From Paracoccus sp. MBLB3053 (GTDB lineage: Bacteria > Pseudomonadota > Alphaproteobacteria > Rhodobacterales > Rhodobacteraceae), in contig NZ_JAVQLW010000005.1 in NCBI RefSeq assembly GCF_031822435.1, positions 228,501 through 292,500 on the forward strand: a stretch of 64,000 nt of DNA, read 5' to 3'. Position numbers and translations under genes: made by a program. The number at the start of each line of letters is the position of its first letter. Position 1 is the stretch's first letter. This document shows, piece after piece, positions 16,774 to 24,830 of this stretch. The notes beneath the pieces are model-generated. The model was given only the letters and a program-made list of their open reading frames with translations. It ran no database searches and had not been told where the DNA came from.

Positions 16774-18857
16774 GCCGCGGCGCCCCTTTCCCGGCGTAGC
16801 CACAAAAGCAGGACGAAGCTCGCGACCAGCGCGAAACCAATTTCGTCCGTCAGGGGCAGCGCAGCAACCAGCGTGAAGGCTCCGGCCATGGCGAGTGCGC
16901 GTTCCCATAGGGCAAGCGGACGCCCAAGCCAGCCGATCACCGCAGCACCCCACAGCGCGAGCGCACAGACCGCCTTGAAGACGACATAGGCGACCGCAGC
17001 TGGATAGCCGATCTGGCTGGCCAGCGGCCCGCCGTCCTGCAGCATCAGCGCGGGAGTATAGACCGCCATGAAGGGCACGACGAAGCCCGCCGCCGCGATC
17101 TTGACGGCTTCGAGGCTGATCTTGAGCCCGCTTTCCCTGGCAATCGGCGCGGCGGCAAAGCAGGCCAGCGCTACCGGTGGGGTCAGGTCGGCGAGGATGC
17201 CGAAATAGAACACGAACATGTGGCTGACGATCAGCGGCACGCCCAAGCCCAGCAGCGCCGGCCCCGCGATCGACGAGGTGATGATGTAGTTCGGGATCGT
17301 CGGTATTCCCATGCCCAGCACGATGCAGGTGATCATCGTGAGAACGAGTGACAGCAGCAGGCTTGTTTCCCCGACCCCGACGATGAACTGGCCGAAGGTC
17401 GTGGCGGCGCCGGTCAGGGTCATCACACCGATGATGACCCCAACGAGCGCGCAGGCGATACCAACGGGCAGGGCCGTGCGCGCGCCATCCGCCAGACTGT
17501 CGCGGCAGGCGATCAGGGTTTCGCGGCCACCCCTGGAGATGGCGTTGATCGCAATGAGGACGGCGACGCCGCCAAGCACGACCTTCATGCCAAGCGCGAA
17601 GAACGATGCCGCAACCATGCCGAGCGCGATCCAGAAGATCGTGCGGATCACCCCTTCGGGAAGGCCGAGAGCCGCCGAGCTGCCCAGGATCAGCATGGCC
17701 GTCAGCCCCAGACCGACGGTGCCCGCAAAAAGCGGCGTGTAGCCCGAGAAAAGCAGGTAGACGAGCACTGCTAGCGGCAAAAGCAGATACCATCTTTTGC
17801 GCAGCGCGGTACGGGGCGATGGCAGCTCGGATTTCGCAAGGCCGCGCAGGTCACGCTTGCCGGCTTCCAGATGCACCATCCAGAACACGCCGAGGAAATA
17901 GAGGACCGCCGGGATCAGAGCGGCCTTGACGACCTCGACATAGGGAACCCCCAGCGTCTCGGCCATGATGAAGGCGACGGCGCCCATGACGGGGGGCATG
18001 ATCTGCCCGCCCATCGAGGCCGTGGCCTCGACCCCGCCGGCAAAGGCGGGCCGATAGCCGAACCGTTTCATCAAGGGGATGGTGAACTGGCCGGTGGTGA
18101 CCACGTTCGCAACGCCCGAGCCCGAGATCGTGCCCATCAGGCCCGAGGACAGCACCGAGACCTTGGCGGCACCGCCCATCTTGTGACCGACGAGCCCAAG
18201 CGAGACATCGGTGAACAGGCGGATCATCCCGGCTTTTTCAAGAAACGACCCGAAGAGAATGAAAAGAAAGATATATGTCGCCGAGACGTAGATCGGGATG
18301 CCGTAGATCCCCTCGGTGCCATAGGCCATCTGCTCGATCACCTGCGCGAAATCGTAGCCGCGATGGTCAAGCGGAGCGGGAAGATGCTCTCCCCATAACG
18401 CATAGGCAAGGAACGTGCCCGCGATGACAGGCAGCGCCGGCCCCATCATCAGCCATGCTGCGACGAAGACTGTGACAAGCGCGATCACCCCCATGACGAT
18501 GTCGCGGGTTTCGAGATCTCCTGCACGCAGCAAGAGTTCGGTATAGTCGACCCATTGATAGGCGGCGACCGCAACCCCGCCAGCAGCAAGCAGGTAGCTG
18601 ATCGTCCTCCCCAACCGACCGTGCCCCTTGGCCAGTGTCAGCAGTGGCAAGCCCAGGGTCAGCAGGAAGCCCACATGCACCGCACGCACGACCTGACTGG
18701 GCAGGTCGATGAGATGGGCGGCAATCGAGATCTGAAAGACCGAGAAGGCCACCGCGATCCAGAACAGGACGCGCCCCTCGGCGGTGGGCGGAAAGCCCTC
18801 ATGCAATGCGTCGGGCCTGCCCTCGCTGGCCGGGGCATCGCTGGTCTTGGCCGTCAT
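16770..18857 (-). CDS. TRAP transporter fused permease (DctQM-like, TAXI type)
   Basis: 695 residues and strongly hydrophobic. The N-terminal ~200 residues correspond to the small DctQ-like four-helix subunit; the rest is the 12-helix DctM-like carrier. Signatures include GMGIPTIPNYIITSSI and GSGVANVVTTGQFTIPLMK, and TASMGGQIMPPVMGAVAFI matches the ligand/sodium-binding core. It uses ion gradients rather than ATP to import the ligand delivered by the TAXI binding protein encoded 51 bases upstream. Substrates of this family are often organic acids or amino acids; which one applies here cannot be read. Confidence 0.95.
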   Translation of the reverse strand: MTAKTSDAPASEGRPDALHEGFPPTAEGRVLFWIAVAFSVFQISIAAHLIDLPSQVVRAVHVGFLLTLGLPLLTLAKGHGRLGRTISYLLAAGGVAVAAYQWVDYTELLLRAGDLETRDIVMGVIALVTVFVAAWLMMGPALPVIAGTFLAYALWGEHLPAPLDHRGYDFAQVIEQMAYGTEGIYGIPIYVSATYIFLFILFGSFLEKAGMIRLFTDVSLGLVGHKMGGAAKVSVLSSGLMGTISGSGVANVVTTGQFTIPLMKRFGYRPAFAGGVEATASMGGQIMPPVMGAVAFIMAETLGVPYVEVVKAALIPAVLYFLGVFWMVHLEAGKRDLRGLAKSELPSPRTALRKRWYLLLPLAVLVYLLFSGYTPLFAGTVGLGLTAMLILGSSAALGLPEGVIRTIFWIALGMVAASFFALGMKVVLGGVAVLIAINAISRGGRETLIACRDSLADGARTALPVGIACALVGVIIGVMTLTGAATTFGQFIVGVGETSLLLSLVLTMITCIVLGMGIPTIPNYIITSSIAGPALLGLGVPLIVSHMFVFYFGILADLTPPVALACFAAAPIARESGLKISLEAVKIAAAGFVVPFMAVYTPALMLQDGGPLASQIGYPAAVAYVVFKAVCALALWGAAVIGWLGRPLALWERALAMAGAFTLVAALPLTDEIGFALVASFVLLLWLRRERGAAA

Positions 18858-18908
18858 GATCTTCTCCCTGATCGTCCGCGGCCCAACCGGGCCGCGGCTT
18901 CGGCGAAC

Positions 18909-19856
18909 TTACATCAGGCCATTTTCCTTGTAGTAGCGCTCGGCGCCGGGATGGAGCGGGATGGGCAGTCCCTTGACCGCGTCTTCGCTGGTGATCCCGG
19001 CGGCCGCCGAATGGGCAGCCTTCAGCGTCTCGAGATTTTCAAAGAGCAGCTTGGTCATCTGGTAGGCCGTCTCGTCGGATACCGCCTCGCTGGTCACCAG
19101 GAAGTTCACGACGGCCACGGTCGGCACATCGGCATCCTGCCCGTCATAGGTGCCGGCCGGAATGGTCGAGGCGACATACGGCGCCCCCAGCGTCTCGACC
19201 ACCTCGGCGGGAACGGACAGGAAGCTGATCTGCTGCGAGGTCGAGAGGTCCTTGAGCGCGGCATTGCCCAGCCCCGAGGATTGCAGCGTCGCGTCGATCT
19301 GACGGTTCTTCATCAGTTCCACCGATTCCGCAAAGGGCAGGTATTCGACCTTGCCAAGGTCCTCATAGCTCATCCCCAGAGCCCCGAGGATCGCGCGGGC
19401 ATTGAGTTCGGTGCCCGATTTCGCGGCGCCGACCGACAGGCTCTTGCCCTTCAGATCCGCGACGGTCATCGCGCCCGCTTCCTTCAGCGAGGCGATCTGA
19501 ATGACGTTGGGATAGATTGCGGCGATGGCGCGCAGCTTGGTCAGGGGTTCCTTGAAACCGGCCTCGGCATTGCCCTCCCAAGCGTATTTCACGGAATCGC
19601 CAAGCGCGAATCCGATCTCGCCCTTGCCCTGCTGCAGCAGGTTCAGGTTCTCGACCGATGCCTTTGTCGCCTGCACCTGCGTCCGCGCGCCATCGATTCC
19701 CTTGGCGTAGATTTCCGAAAGCGCTACGCCAAGCGGATAATAGACGCCGGAAGTGCCTCCCGTCAGAACGTTGATGAATTCGCTGGCATGGATGGCAGGC
19801 GCCGAAACCAGCGCGGCACCGGCGAAAGCCATGCCAAGCTTGATGTTATGAAGCAT
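18909..19856 (-). CDS. TAXI-family TRAP transporter solute-binding protein
   Basis: 315 residues. A Sec signal peptide (hydrophobic residues 6-22, probable cleavage after IHA) leads into INVLTGGTSGVYYPLGVALSE, the conserved opening of TAXI proteins. VGAAKSGTELNARAIL and LPFAESVELMKNRQIDA complete the family pattern. It captures the ligand in the periplasm and passes it to the permease at 16770. The start has an AGGA ribosome site, and the operon promoter should lie within 19857-20062. Confidence 0.95.
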   Translation of the reverse strand: MLHNIKLGMAFAGAALVSAPAIHASEFINVLTGGTSGVYYPLGVALSEIYAKGIDGARTQVQATKASVENLNLLQQGKGEIGFALGDSVKYAWEGNAEAGFKEPLTKLRAIAAIYPNVIQIASLKEAGAMTVADLKGKSLSVGAAKSGTELNARAILGALGMSYEDLGKVEYLPFAESVELMKNRQIDATLQSSGLGNAALKDLSTSQQISFLSVPAEVVETLGAPYVASTIPAGTYDGQDADVPTVAVVNFLVTSEAVSDETAYQMTKLLFENLETLKAAHSAAAGITSEDAVKGLPIPLHPGAERYYKENGLM

Positions 19857-19875
19857 TCCTATTTCCCCCCTGTTT

Positions 19876-19895
19876 GACCTGCCTCACCACAGGTC
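19876..19895. promoter_or_regulatory. Inverted repeat upstream of TRAP operon
   Basis: GACCTG at 19876-19881 is matched by CAGGTC at 19890-19895 with an 8-base spacer, 20 bases upstream of the TAXI gene start. The position fits an operator for the TRAP operon, but no regulator gene is adjacent and the arms are short. The remainder of 19857-20062 shows nothing else I can support. Confidence 0.35.
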
Positions 19896-20062
19896 TTGGC
19901 CCAACCTTGGGAAAAATCGGTTGCTGCGTCATCCAAAATCTTGCCTGCGGCGGGAAAATCTGGCCGCAGTTCGGCCGGCTTGGTCGGTATCCGGAACTGG
20001 CTCGCCGCTCTGCCCTCTCGCGAAGTTCCGCAGATCGCCCCTTGCCGGAACGCGGCGGCGCA

Positions 20063-20989
20063 TCAGGTCGGGTGCGGTGCCGTCAGTCGCGCTGCGATCG
20101 CCCTGAGATGGCGCAGATCCGTTCCGCAGCAACCGCCAAGAACACGAAGATTGGGCAAGACGCGCCTGAGCTCGGCGAGTTGTCCGGCAAGTTCCTCGGG
20201 ATTCCCGTCATCCAGCGCTTCGGCCGCATCCAGTTCGGCATGGCTCTGACGGGATGCGTTGGCCACGATGCCCGCGAGCTTCGTCTGCCACGGCCCACCG
20301 TCGAGGCCGCTTGCCACGTGATCGGGATGGGCGCAGTTGACCACCACCGCCTCGGGCTCGGCTTTCTCGACCAGCTCCGCCACCGCGGCGGAAAGCGGCG
20401 TCCCATCCGCAAGCCTGCCATCCGTCTCGATGGTGAATGCGATCAGGGCGGGAATGCCCACCTGTCGCGCGGCGGCCGAAATCCCGATCGCTTCGCCCGC
20501 CGCGCCCAGCGTATAGGCGCTGACCAGATCGGCCCCCGCCTCGTGAGCCGCGGCGATCTGAGGCAGGTGATAGCGGGCAGCCGTCTCGGCAGCTGCGATG
20601 CCCGGTTTGTAACCATCGCCGCGCGGCCCGATCTGGACGCTAAGCCGTATCGCGACATCGGCACGGGCCGCGGCGGCATCGCGTGCCAGCGACACCCCGT
20701 CACGGGTCACCCGCGGCAGGTCTGGCGCCTTATAACCAACCGCCAGGGCGCGGTCGGGATTGGCCATCCATGTCGGCGTGTCGAGGATGATCCCGACGCC
20801 AAAATCACCCCCGATCTGGATTTGGGCGTCGTAATAACCTCTGAGCCGGGCTCGACCTTCCTCGCTGTCAAGCATCGGAAAGGCCGCGAAGCTTCGCAGA
20901 TCGTAACCGTGATTGAAGATCAGATCCGTTTCCATGCCCGTCCAGGCGATCCAGATCCGATCCAGCGTGAGTGCCTCGGCGCTGGACAT
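20063..20989 (-). CDS. Homocysteine S-methyltransferase family protein
   Basis: 308 residues, a single TIM-barrel methyltransferase domain. Zinc ligands are visible as the Cys in VVNCAHP and the paired Cys in LGGCCGTD near the C-terminus. It therefore should activate a thiol such as homocysteine and accept a methyl group from a donor such as S-methylmethionine or a betaine. ATG at 20989 has a GAGGGG ribosome site. It is the last gene of a three-gene unit with an ABM-domain and a tandem-ACT protein, 67 bases after the latter. The methyl donor is not predictable. Confidence 0.85.
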   Translation of the reverse strand: MSSAEALTLDRIWIAWTGMETDLIFNHGYDLRSFAAFPMLDSEEGRARLRGYYDAQIQIGGDFGVGIILDTPTWMANPDRALAVGYKAPDLPRVTRDGVSLARDAAAARADVAIRLSVQIGPRGDGYKPGIAAAETAARYHLPQIAAAHEAGADLVSAYTLGAAGEAIGISAAARQVGIPALIAFTIETDGRLADGTPLSAAVAELVEKAEPEAVVVNCAHPDHVASGLDGGPWQTKLAGIVANASRQSHAELDAAEALDDGNPEELAGQLAELRRVLPNLRVLGGCCGTDLRHLRAIAARLTAPHPT

Positions 20990-21056
20990 GGCTGCCCCTC
21001 CGTTGCTGAACGCAGGGCTGATGATACGCTTTCAGCGCGATCTTTTCAGCCCCCTT

Positions 21057-21455
21057 TCAGCCCTGCTCGGTTCCGACGGCCCAGTCCAAGGTTGCACAAC
21101 TGGCAGCTTCCGGTCGGTCGCAGATCAGGACAAGCCTGTTCTGATGGTCGGAATACTGCACGAGGATGTTGACCCCTGCCTTTGCCACAGCCCGCGAAAT
21201 CGCGCCAAGCTGGCCCGGCGTTCCCTGTTTCAGCTTTCGGATCACGGGCCTGCGCATTGCCGTCACCTTAATGCCCCCGGCTTCGGCGGCCTGTCTTGCG
21301 GCCTTGCCGTCGCGGAAAAGGAAATGGGCGGTGGCGCGTGTTCCCGTAGCGAAGACGCCCCCACCCTCGAAGGGGATGCCAGCCTGGCCCATCACCTCTC
21401 CCAGATGCGCCAATGAGCCGGGGCTGTTCTCAAGATCGAATTCAAGATCGTCCAT
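21057..21455 (-). CDS. Tandem ACT-domain protein
   Basis: 132 residues. DLEFDLENSPGSLAHLGEVM opens a first ACT domain and GTPGQLGAISRAVAKAGVNI a second; both carry the ligand-binding 'PGxL' turn. ACT domains bind amino acids and usually regulate enzymes. As a free-standing protein between an ABM-domain protein (12 bases upstream) and a homocysteine methyltransferase, it may sense methionine, homocysteine or a related amino acid (inference). Confidence 0.75.
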   Translation of the reverse strand: MDDLEFDLENSPGSLAHLGEVMGQAGIPFEGGGVFATGTRATAHFLFRDGKAARQAAEAGGIKVTAMRRPVIRKLKQGTPGQLGAISRAVAKAGVNILVQYSDHQNRLVLICDRPEAASCATLDWAVGTEQG

Positions 21456-21467
21456 GCCGACCCCCTT

Positions 21468-21812
21468 TCACTGATGAATGCGACGGCTGTCGTCCGGCGC
21501 TTCGCCGCGCGCTTCCATCCCGTAATCCCGCGCCACTTCTGCGATACGCAGCCGATAGTCGGAAAAGACATGATCCCGCCCTGCCGCCTGCGCCTTGCGA
21601 TGCGCCGAAAGGTTGCGCCACGCCGCAATGGCCGCTTCATCCCGCCAGAAGGACAGTGACAGAAGCTTGCCGGGATTGGTCAGGCTCTGGAATCGCTCGA
21701 TCGAGATGAAACCGTCGATCCCGGCCAGCAATGGCCTGAGCTCAGCCGCGAGATCGAGATATTCCTGACGTCTGCCTTCGGCCAGTTCGGCCTCGAAGAT
21801 CACGGCGATCAT
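21468..21812 (-). CDS. Antibiotic biosynthesis monooxygenase (ABM) domain protein
   Basis: 114 residues from ATG at 21812; the 17 codons upstream in the same frame look non-coding. MIAVIFEAELAEGRRQEYLD, FISIERFQS and LLSLSFWRDEAAIAAWR match the dimeric ferredoxin-like ABM fold, in which the WRDE-A--W segment is well conserved. Members include quinol and heme-degrading monooxygenases and many with no known activity. It is the first gene of the ABM-ACT-methyltransferase unit and is transcribed divergently from the ArsR-like regulator at 21992, with 179 bases between them. Confidence 0.8.
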   Translation of the reverse strand: MIAVIFEAELAEGRRQEYLDLAAELRPLLAGIDGFISIERFQSLTNPGKLLSLSFWRDEAAIAAWRNLSAHRKAQAAGRDHVFSDYRLRIAEVARDYGMEARGEAPDDSRRIHQ

Positions 21813-21956
21813 GCGCCTGCACCGTTCGCGGTTGCGGGAATTGGCGCGGGGCGCCGCCCCCATCGGGAACGAGACGCCACGTCCGCGCGACGTTTGAAAC
21901 TGATTGAATGGGACAATTTGGCCTGCCTTCCTGAATGCTCCGGCAAGAATAGCAGA

Positions 21957-21985
21957 TTGGCGATGTGGGATGGTTCGATTAATAT
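21957..21985 (+). promoter_or_regulatory. Leaderless promoter of ArsR-like gene
   Basis: -35 TTGGCG at 21957-21962 and -10 TAATAT at 21980-21985 are 17 bases apart. Transcription would start about 7 bases after the -10, at the A of the ATG (21992), and no ribosome site is present, which implies a leaderless mRNA. The -10 lies in the centre of the palindrome 21971-21992. Confidence 0.65.
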
Positions 21986-21992
21986 CGAACCA
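21971..21992. promoter_or_regulatory. Perfect 9-base palindromic operator
   Basis: Arms TGGTTCGAT (21971-21979) and ATCGAACCA (21984-21992) are exact reverse complements around a TAAT centre. The site covers the -10 element and touches the start codon of the ArsR-like gene, so bound regulator would block its own promoter. It may also control the divergent ABM-ACT-methyltransferase unit. Confidence 0.75.
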
Positions 21993-22666
21993 TGAATGAA
22001 AGTCCCGATATCGCGCGGATCGCGGCGCTTGTTGCGGATGGTGCTCGCAGTTCCATGCTGCTTGCCCTGATGGACGGGCGGTCCATGACGGCCACCGAGC
22101 TCGCAGGGCGCGCCGGCGTCACGAAGCAGACGGCCAGCAGCCATCTGGCGAAGCTCGTCGATGGTGAGGTGCTTTTTGTCGAGTCGCAGGGGCGCCATCG
22201 CTATTTTCGGCTCGCTGGCGCGCATGTGGCGACGCTTCTCGAAGCATTGATGGTATTTTCAAGCGATGCGGCGGCGCCCCTTCGGACCGGACCCAAGGTC
22301 CCCGAATTGCGCCGAGCCCGCATCTGTTACGACCATCTGGCCGGAGAAATGGGCGTCGAACTTTACGATCGGCTTCGCGAAGACGGTTGTCTGACCGGAG
22401 ATCTTGAACTTACAGCCCATGGCTGGGATCGGTTGCGCGAAATCGGTCTTGCACGTGATGTCCTGCCGCGCAGCAATCGCCCGCTCTGCCGGACCTGCCT
22501 TGATTGGAGCATGCGGCGCCATCATCTCGCCGGGTTGATCGGAAAGGCGATGCTCGACCGGTTTTTCGCGCTTTCATGGGCGCGCAGGCAGCCGGATTCG
22601 CGCATCATCCGTTTTTCGCCAGAGGGTGAGCGCCGTTTCCGGCAATGGCTTGGCGCAAGCCGGTAA
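21992..22666 (+). CDS. ArsR-type winged-helix regulator with C-terminal extension
   Basis: 224 residues. The N-terminal ~90 residues are a winged helix-turn-helix: LADGARSSMLLALMDGR, then TATELAGRAGVTKQTASSHLAKL as recognition region, and the wing ESQGRHRYFRLAG. The remaining ~130 residues are a family-typical extension with PLCRTCLDWSMRRHH, in which two Cys and a His pair could bind metal or a thiol-reactive ligand. It starts directly at the predicted transcription start and probably represses itself and the divergent ABM unit through the palindrome at 21971. Confidence 0.85.
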   Translation: MNESPDIARIAALVADGARSSMLLALMDGRSMTATELAGRAGVTKQTASSHLAKLVDGEVLFVESQGRHRYFRLAGAHVATLLEALMVFSSDAAAPLRTGPKVPELRRARICYDHLAGEMGVELYDRLREDGCLTGDLELTAHGWDRLREIGLARDVLPRSNRPLCRTCLDWSMRRHHLAGLIGKAMLDRFFALSWARRQPDSRIIRFSPEGERRFRQWLGASR

Positions 22667-22686
22667 CGGCGGAACACTCTGAGAAG

Positions 22687-22724
22687 CGGGTGGGCAAACC
22701 GGATCTGCCCACCCGAGTTTTCTT
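22687..22724. terminator. Bidirectional rho-independent terminator
   Basis: A perfect 10-base stem, CGGGTGGGCA (22687-22696) with TGCCCACCCG (22706-22715), has a 9-base loop and is followed by AGTTTTCTT on the plus strand. It separates the convergent ArsR-like gene and the aldo-keto reductase gene and should end plus-strand transcripts. Confidence 0.85.
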
Positions 22725-22743
22725 GGCCGATCGGCGCAAGGCA

Positions 22744-23775
22744 TTAAAGCGAACTGGAATCCTTCCAGTAATCCGTACCGCCATCCGTGGCATGACGATT
22801 GATCTCGGCCAATTCCTCGGGCGAGAAATCAAGCCCCCCGAGCGCGCCAAGCGAGTTTTCAAGCTGCCCGACGGTGCGGGCCCCGATCAGGGCGGAAGTG
22901 ACGCGCGGATCACGCAGGGCCCAGGCGATTGCCATCTGCGCAAGGGTCTGACCACGGCGTTCCGCGATTTCGTTCAGGGCGCGGATGCGTGCCACGATCT
23001 CGGGCGACAGCGAGGCTTCGCTCAGGAGACGGCCTTTCGTCGCCCGCGTCTCTTCAGGGATACCATTGAGGTATTTCGAGGAAAGCAGACCCTGCGCCAG
23101 CGGCGAAAATGCGATGCAGCCGGTGCCCAACTCGTCTAGCGTGTCAAGCAGCCCGCCTTCGATCCAGCGGTTGAACATCGAGTAGTTCGGCTGGTGGATG
23201 AACAGCGGAACCCGTTCCTCGCGCAGGATGGCCGCTGCCCTGCGTGTCAGTTCGGGCGAATAGCTCGAGATGCCGACATAAAGCGCCTTGCCCTGCCTGT
23301 GCAGTTGGGCCAGCGCCCCCATCGTCTCTTCGAGGGGCGTCGTCGGGTCGACGCGGTGCGAATAGAAGATGTCGACATATTCCAGCCCCATCCGCTTCAG
23401 CGACTGGTCGAGGCTTGCAACCAGATATTTCCGGCTGCCACCGATGCCGCCATAGGGGCCGGGCCACATTTGCCAGCCAGCCTTGGTCGACACGATCATC
23501 TCGTCCCGATGCCGGGCAAAGTCCGAGGCCATGACGCGGCCGAACATCTCCTCGGCAGAGCCGGGCGGCGGACCATAATTGTTCGCCAGATCGAAATGCG
23601 TGACACCCAGGTCGAAGGCGCGGCGCAGAATAGACCGTCCGGTTTCGAAGACGTCGACGCCGCCGAAATTCTGCCACAGCCCCAGCGATATTGCCGGCAG
23701 GTCGATACCGCTCCGACCGCAGCGACGATAGACCATATCCCCGGCATAACGATCCGGGTTTGCCGCGTATGTCAT
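22744..23775 (-). CDS. Aldo/keto reductase (L-glyceraldehyde 3-phosphate reductase-like)
   Basis: 343 residues. The opening YRRCGRSGIDLPAISLGLWQ, the catalytic Asp/Tyr in DLANNYGPPPGSAEEMFG, Lys in VSTKAGWQMWPGPYG and His in YSHRVDPTTPLEETM match the AKR14/YghZ subgroup of NADPH-dependent reductases. The C-terminal ALIGARTVGQLENSLGAL binds the cofactor phosphate. Likely role: reduction of small aldehydes or detoxification of phosphorylated aldehydes in the cytoplasm. It is monocistronic, converging with the ArsR-like gene and divergent from the ArsR-SRPBCC pair. Confidence 0.9.
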   Translation of the reverse strand: MTYAANPDRYAGDMVYRRCGRSGIDLPAISLGLWQNFGGVDVFETGRSILRRAFDLGVTHFDLANNYGPPPGSAEEMFGRVMASDFARHRDEMIVSTKAGWQMWPGPYGGIGGSRKYLVASLDQSLKRMGLEYVDIFYSHRVDPTTPLEETMGALAQLHRQGKALYVGISSYSPELTRRAAAILREERVPLFIHQPNYSMFNRWIEGGLLDTLDELGTGCIAFSPLAQGLLSSKYLNGIPEETRATKGRLLSEASLSPEIVARIRALNEIAERRGQTLAQMAIAWALRDPRVTSALIGARTVGQLENSLGALGGLDFSPEELAEINRHATDGGTDYWKDSSSL

Positions 23776-23904
23776 GTTGATGCCTCCATATCCGAATTGC
23801 CCAGACGCCTGACTTCAGGCGGGATCTTTCCGGGGCAGCATTCTCGTGTCTTTTGCGCTGACGCAAGCCGTCTCGGCGGTCAGCCGCCGCATATTCGGCA
23901 ATTG

Positions 23905-23920
23905 TTAGCCGAAGGGCTAA
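23905..23920. promoter_or_regulatory. Operator copy 1 for ArsR-family gene
   Basis: TTAGCC and GGCTAA flank a GAAG centre: a perfect 6-4-6 inverted repeat immediately upstream of the -35 at 23928. A second copy of the same design sits at 23956-23971, 51 bases away centre to centre, which is close to five helical turns. Confidence 0.7.
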
Positions 23921-23927
23921 GTTTTTC

Positions 23928-23956
23928 TTGACTGCCGCGCGCCCATTGGGATAACT
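23928..23956 (+). promoter_or_regulatory. Leaderless promoter of ArsR-SRPBCC operon
   Basis: -35 TTGACT at 23928-23933, a 17-base spacer and -10 ATAACT at 23951-23956. The expected start of transcription (about 23963) falls within one base of the ATG at 23964, and there is no ribosome-binding sequence, so the first gene is probably translated from a leaderless mRNA. Confidence 0.7.
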
Positions 23957-23971
23957 AAGCCATATGGCTAA
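23956..23971. promoter_or_regulatory. Operator copy 2 overlapping start codon
   Basis: TAAGCC, ATAT, GGCTAA: the inner AGCCATATGGCT (23958-23969) is a perfect 12-base palindrome and the design matches copy 1 (AGCC-N4-GGCTAA). It overlaps the -10 edge, the predicted transcription start and the ATG, a classic autorepression geometry. Confidence 0.7.
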
Positions 23972-24323
23972 GCATGATGCCCGGCTCGACCTTCTGTTCA
24001 CGTCGCTTGGCGATCCGACTCGGCGGGCCATCCTGGCCCGTCTTGCCCGCGGCGAGGCAAGCGTGACCGATCTGGCCTCGGCCCATGACATGGCGCTGCC
24101 TTCGTTCATGAAGCATCTCCGTAAGCTGGAGGAGGCAGGGCTGATCTCGACGACCAAGGAAGGGCGGATCAGGTCCTGCGCGCTGTCGCCCGAGGCTTTC
24201 GCGCCGGTAGAAGAATGGCTGAGCGAGCAAAGGGCGATATGGAACGACCGGCTTGACCGGCTTGATGACTATGTCGGCAATCTCATGAGGGAGAGAATGC
24301 ATGGAACTCGACCCGAAGACTGA
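23964..24323 (+). CDS. ArsR-family transcriptional regulator
   Basis: 119 residues, a compact winged helix-turn-helix: LFTSLGDPTRRAILARLARG, SVTDLASAHDMALPSFMKHL (recognition helix) and the wing TTKEGRIRSCALSPE. It lacks the CxC metal motif of metal-sensing ArsR proteins. This subgroup is usually paired with an SRPBCC/AHSA1 gene, as here, where the next gene overlaps by 23 bases. It probably represses the pair through the two operators at 23905 and 23956. Confidence 0.92.
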   Translation: MAKHDARLDLLFTSLGDPTRRAILARLARGEASVTDLASAHDMALPSFMKHLRKLEEAGLISTTKEGRIRSCALSPEAFAPVEEWLSEQRAIWNDRLDRLDDYVGNLMRERMHGTRPED

Positions 24324-24771
24324 CCTGAAGCTGGAACGTATCGTGAAGGCTCCCCGCGCACTTGTGTGGGAATGCTGGACCACCCCGGAACATATCAAGC
24401 ATTTCTTCGTTCCACGGCCGCATCGCGTGACAGAATGCGACATCGATCTTCGGGTCGGCGGAAGGTTCAACACCGTCTTCGATGTCGAGGGCAACGAGAT
24501 GCGCAACGAGGGTGTGTTTCTTGAGGTCGTGCCCCAGCAGAAGCTCGTCTTTACCGATACCTATACAGAAGGCTGGAAGCCCACCGAGAACCCCTTCATG
24601 ACCGCCATCCTGTTGCTTGATGAGATGGCCGATGGCGCCACCCGCTATACCGCGATCGCACGACACCGGACGCCGGATTCGCGCAAGACCCATGAAGACA
24701 TGGGGTTTTTCAGCGGTTGGGGAACTGTGGTCGATCAACTCGAGGAATACGCCCGATCGCTTGCGCGATAA
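24301..24771 (+). CDS. SRPBCC (AHSA1-like) family protein
   Basis: 156 residues. The opening LKLERIVKAPRALVWECWTTPEHI and VGGRFNTVFD are typical of the AHSA1/START-like helix-grip fold, which forms a hydrophobic ligand pocket. Bacterial members encoded with an ArsR regulator are common, but their ligands are unknown. It is translated from within the last 23 bases of the regulator gene in another frame. The protein is probably cytoplasmic; no signal peptide is seen. Confidence 0.88.
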   Translation: MELDPKTDLKLERIVKAPRALVWECWTTPEHIKHFFVPRPHRVTECDIDLRVGGRFNTVFDVEGNEMRNEGVFLEVVPQQKLVFTDTYTEGWKPTENPFMTAILLLDEMADGATRYTAIARHRTPDSRKTHEDMGFFSGWGTVVDQLEEYARSLAR

Positions 24772-24830
24772 TGGCAAAGGCGAGGTCAATGAGGCATCGT
24801 CGCTTGCGTTATTCCGGCCTCGCCCTTCAC

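Noticed and set aside
18555..19877. 440-codon plus-strand frame
   Set aside because: Antisense to the TRAP permease and TAXI genes; no similarity to any family is visible.
23793..24157. Minus-strand frame extending the aldo-keto reductase region upstream across the ArsR gene
   Set aside because: It is antisense to the ArsR gene and out of frame with the reductase, whose own start at 23775 is well supported.
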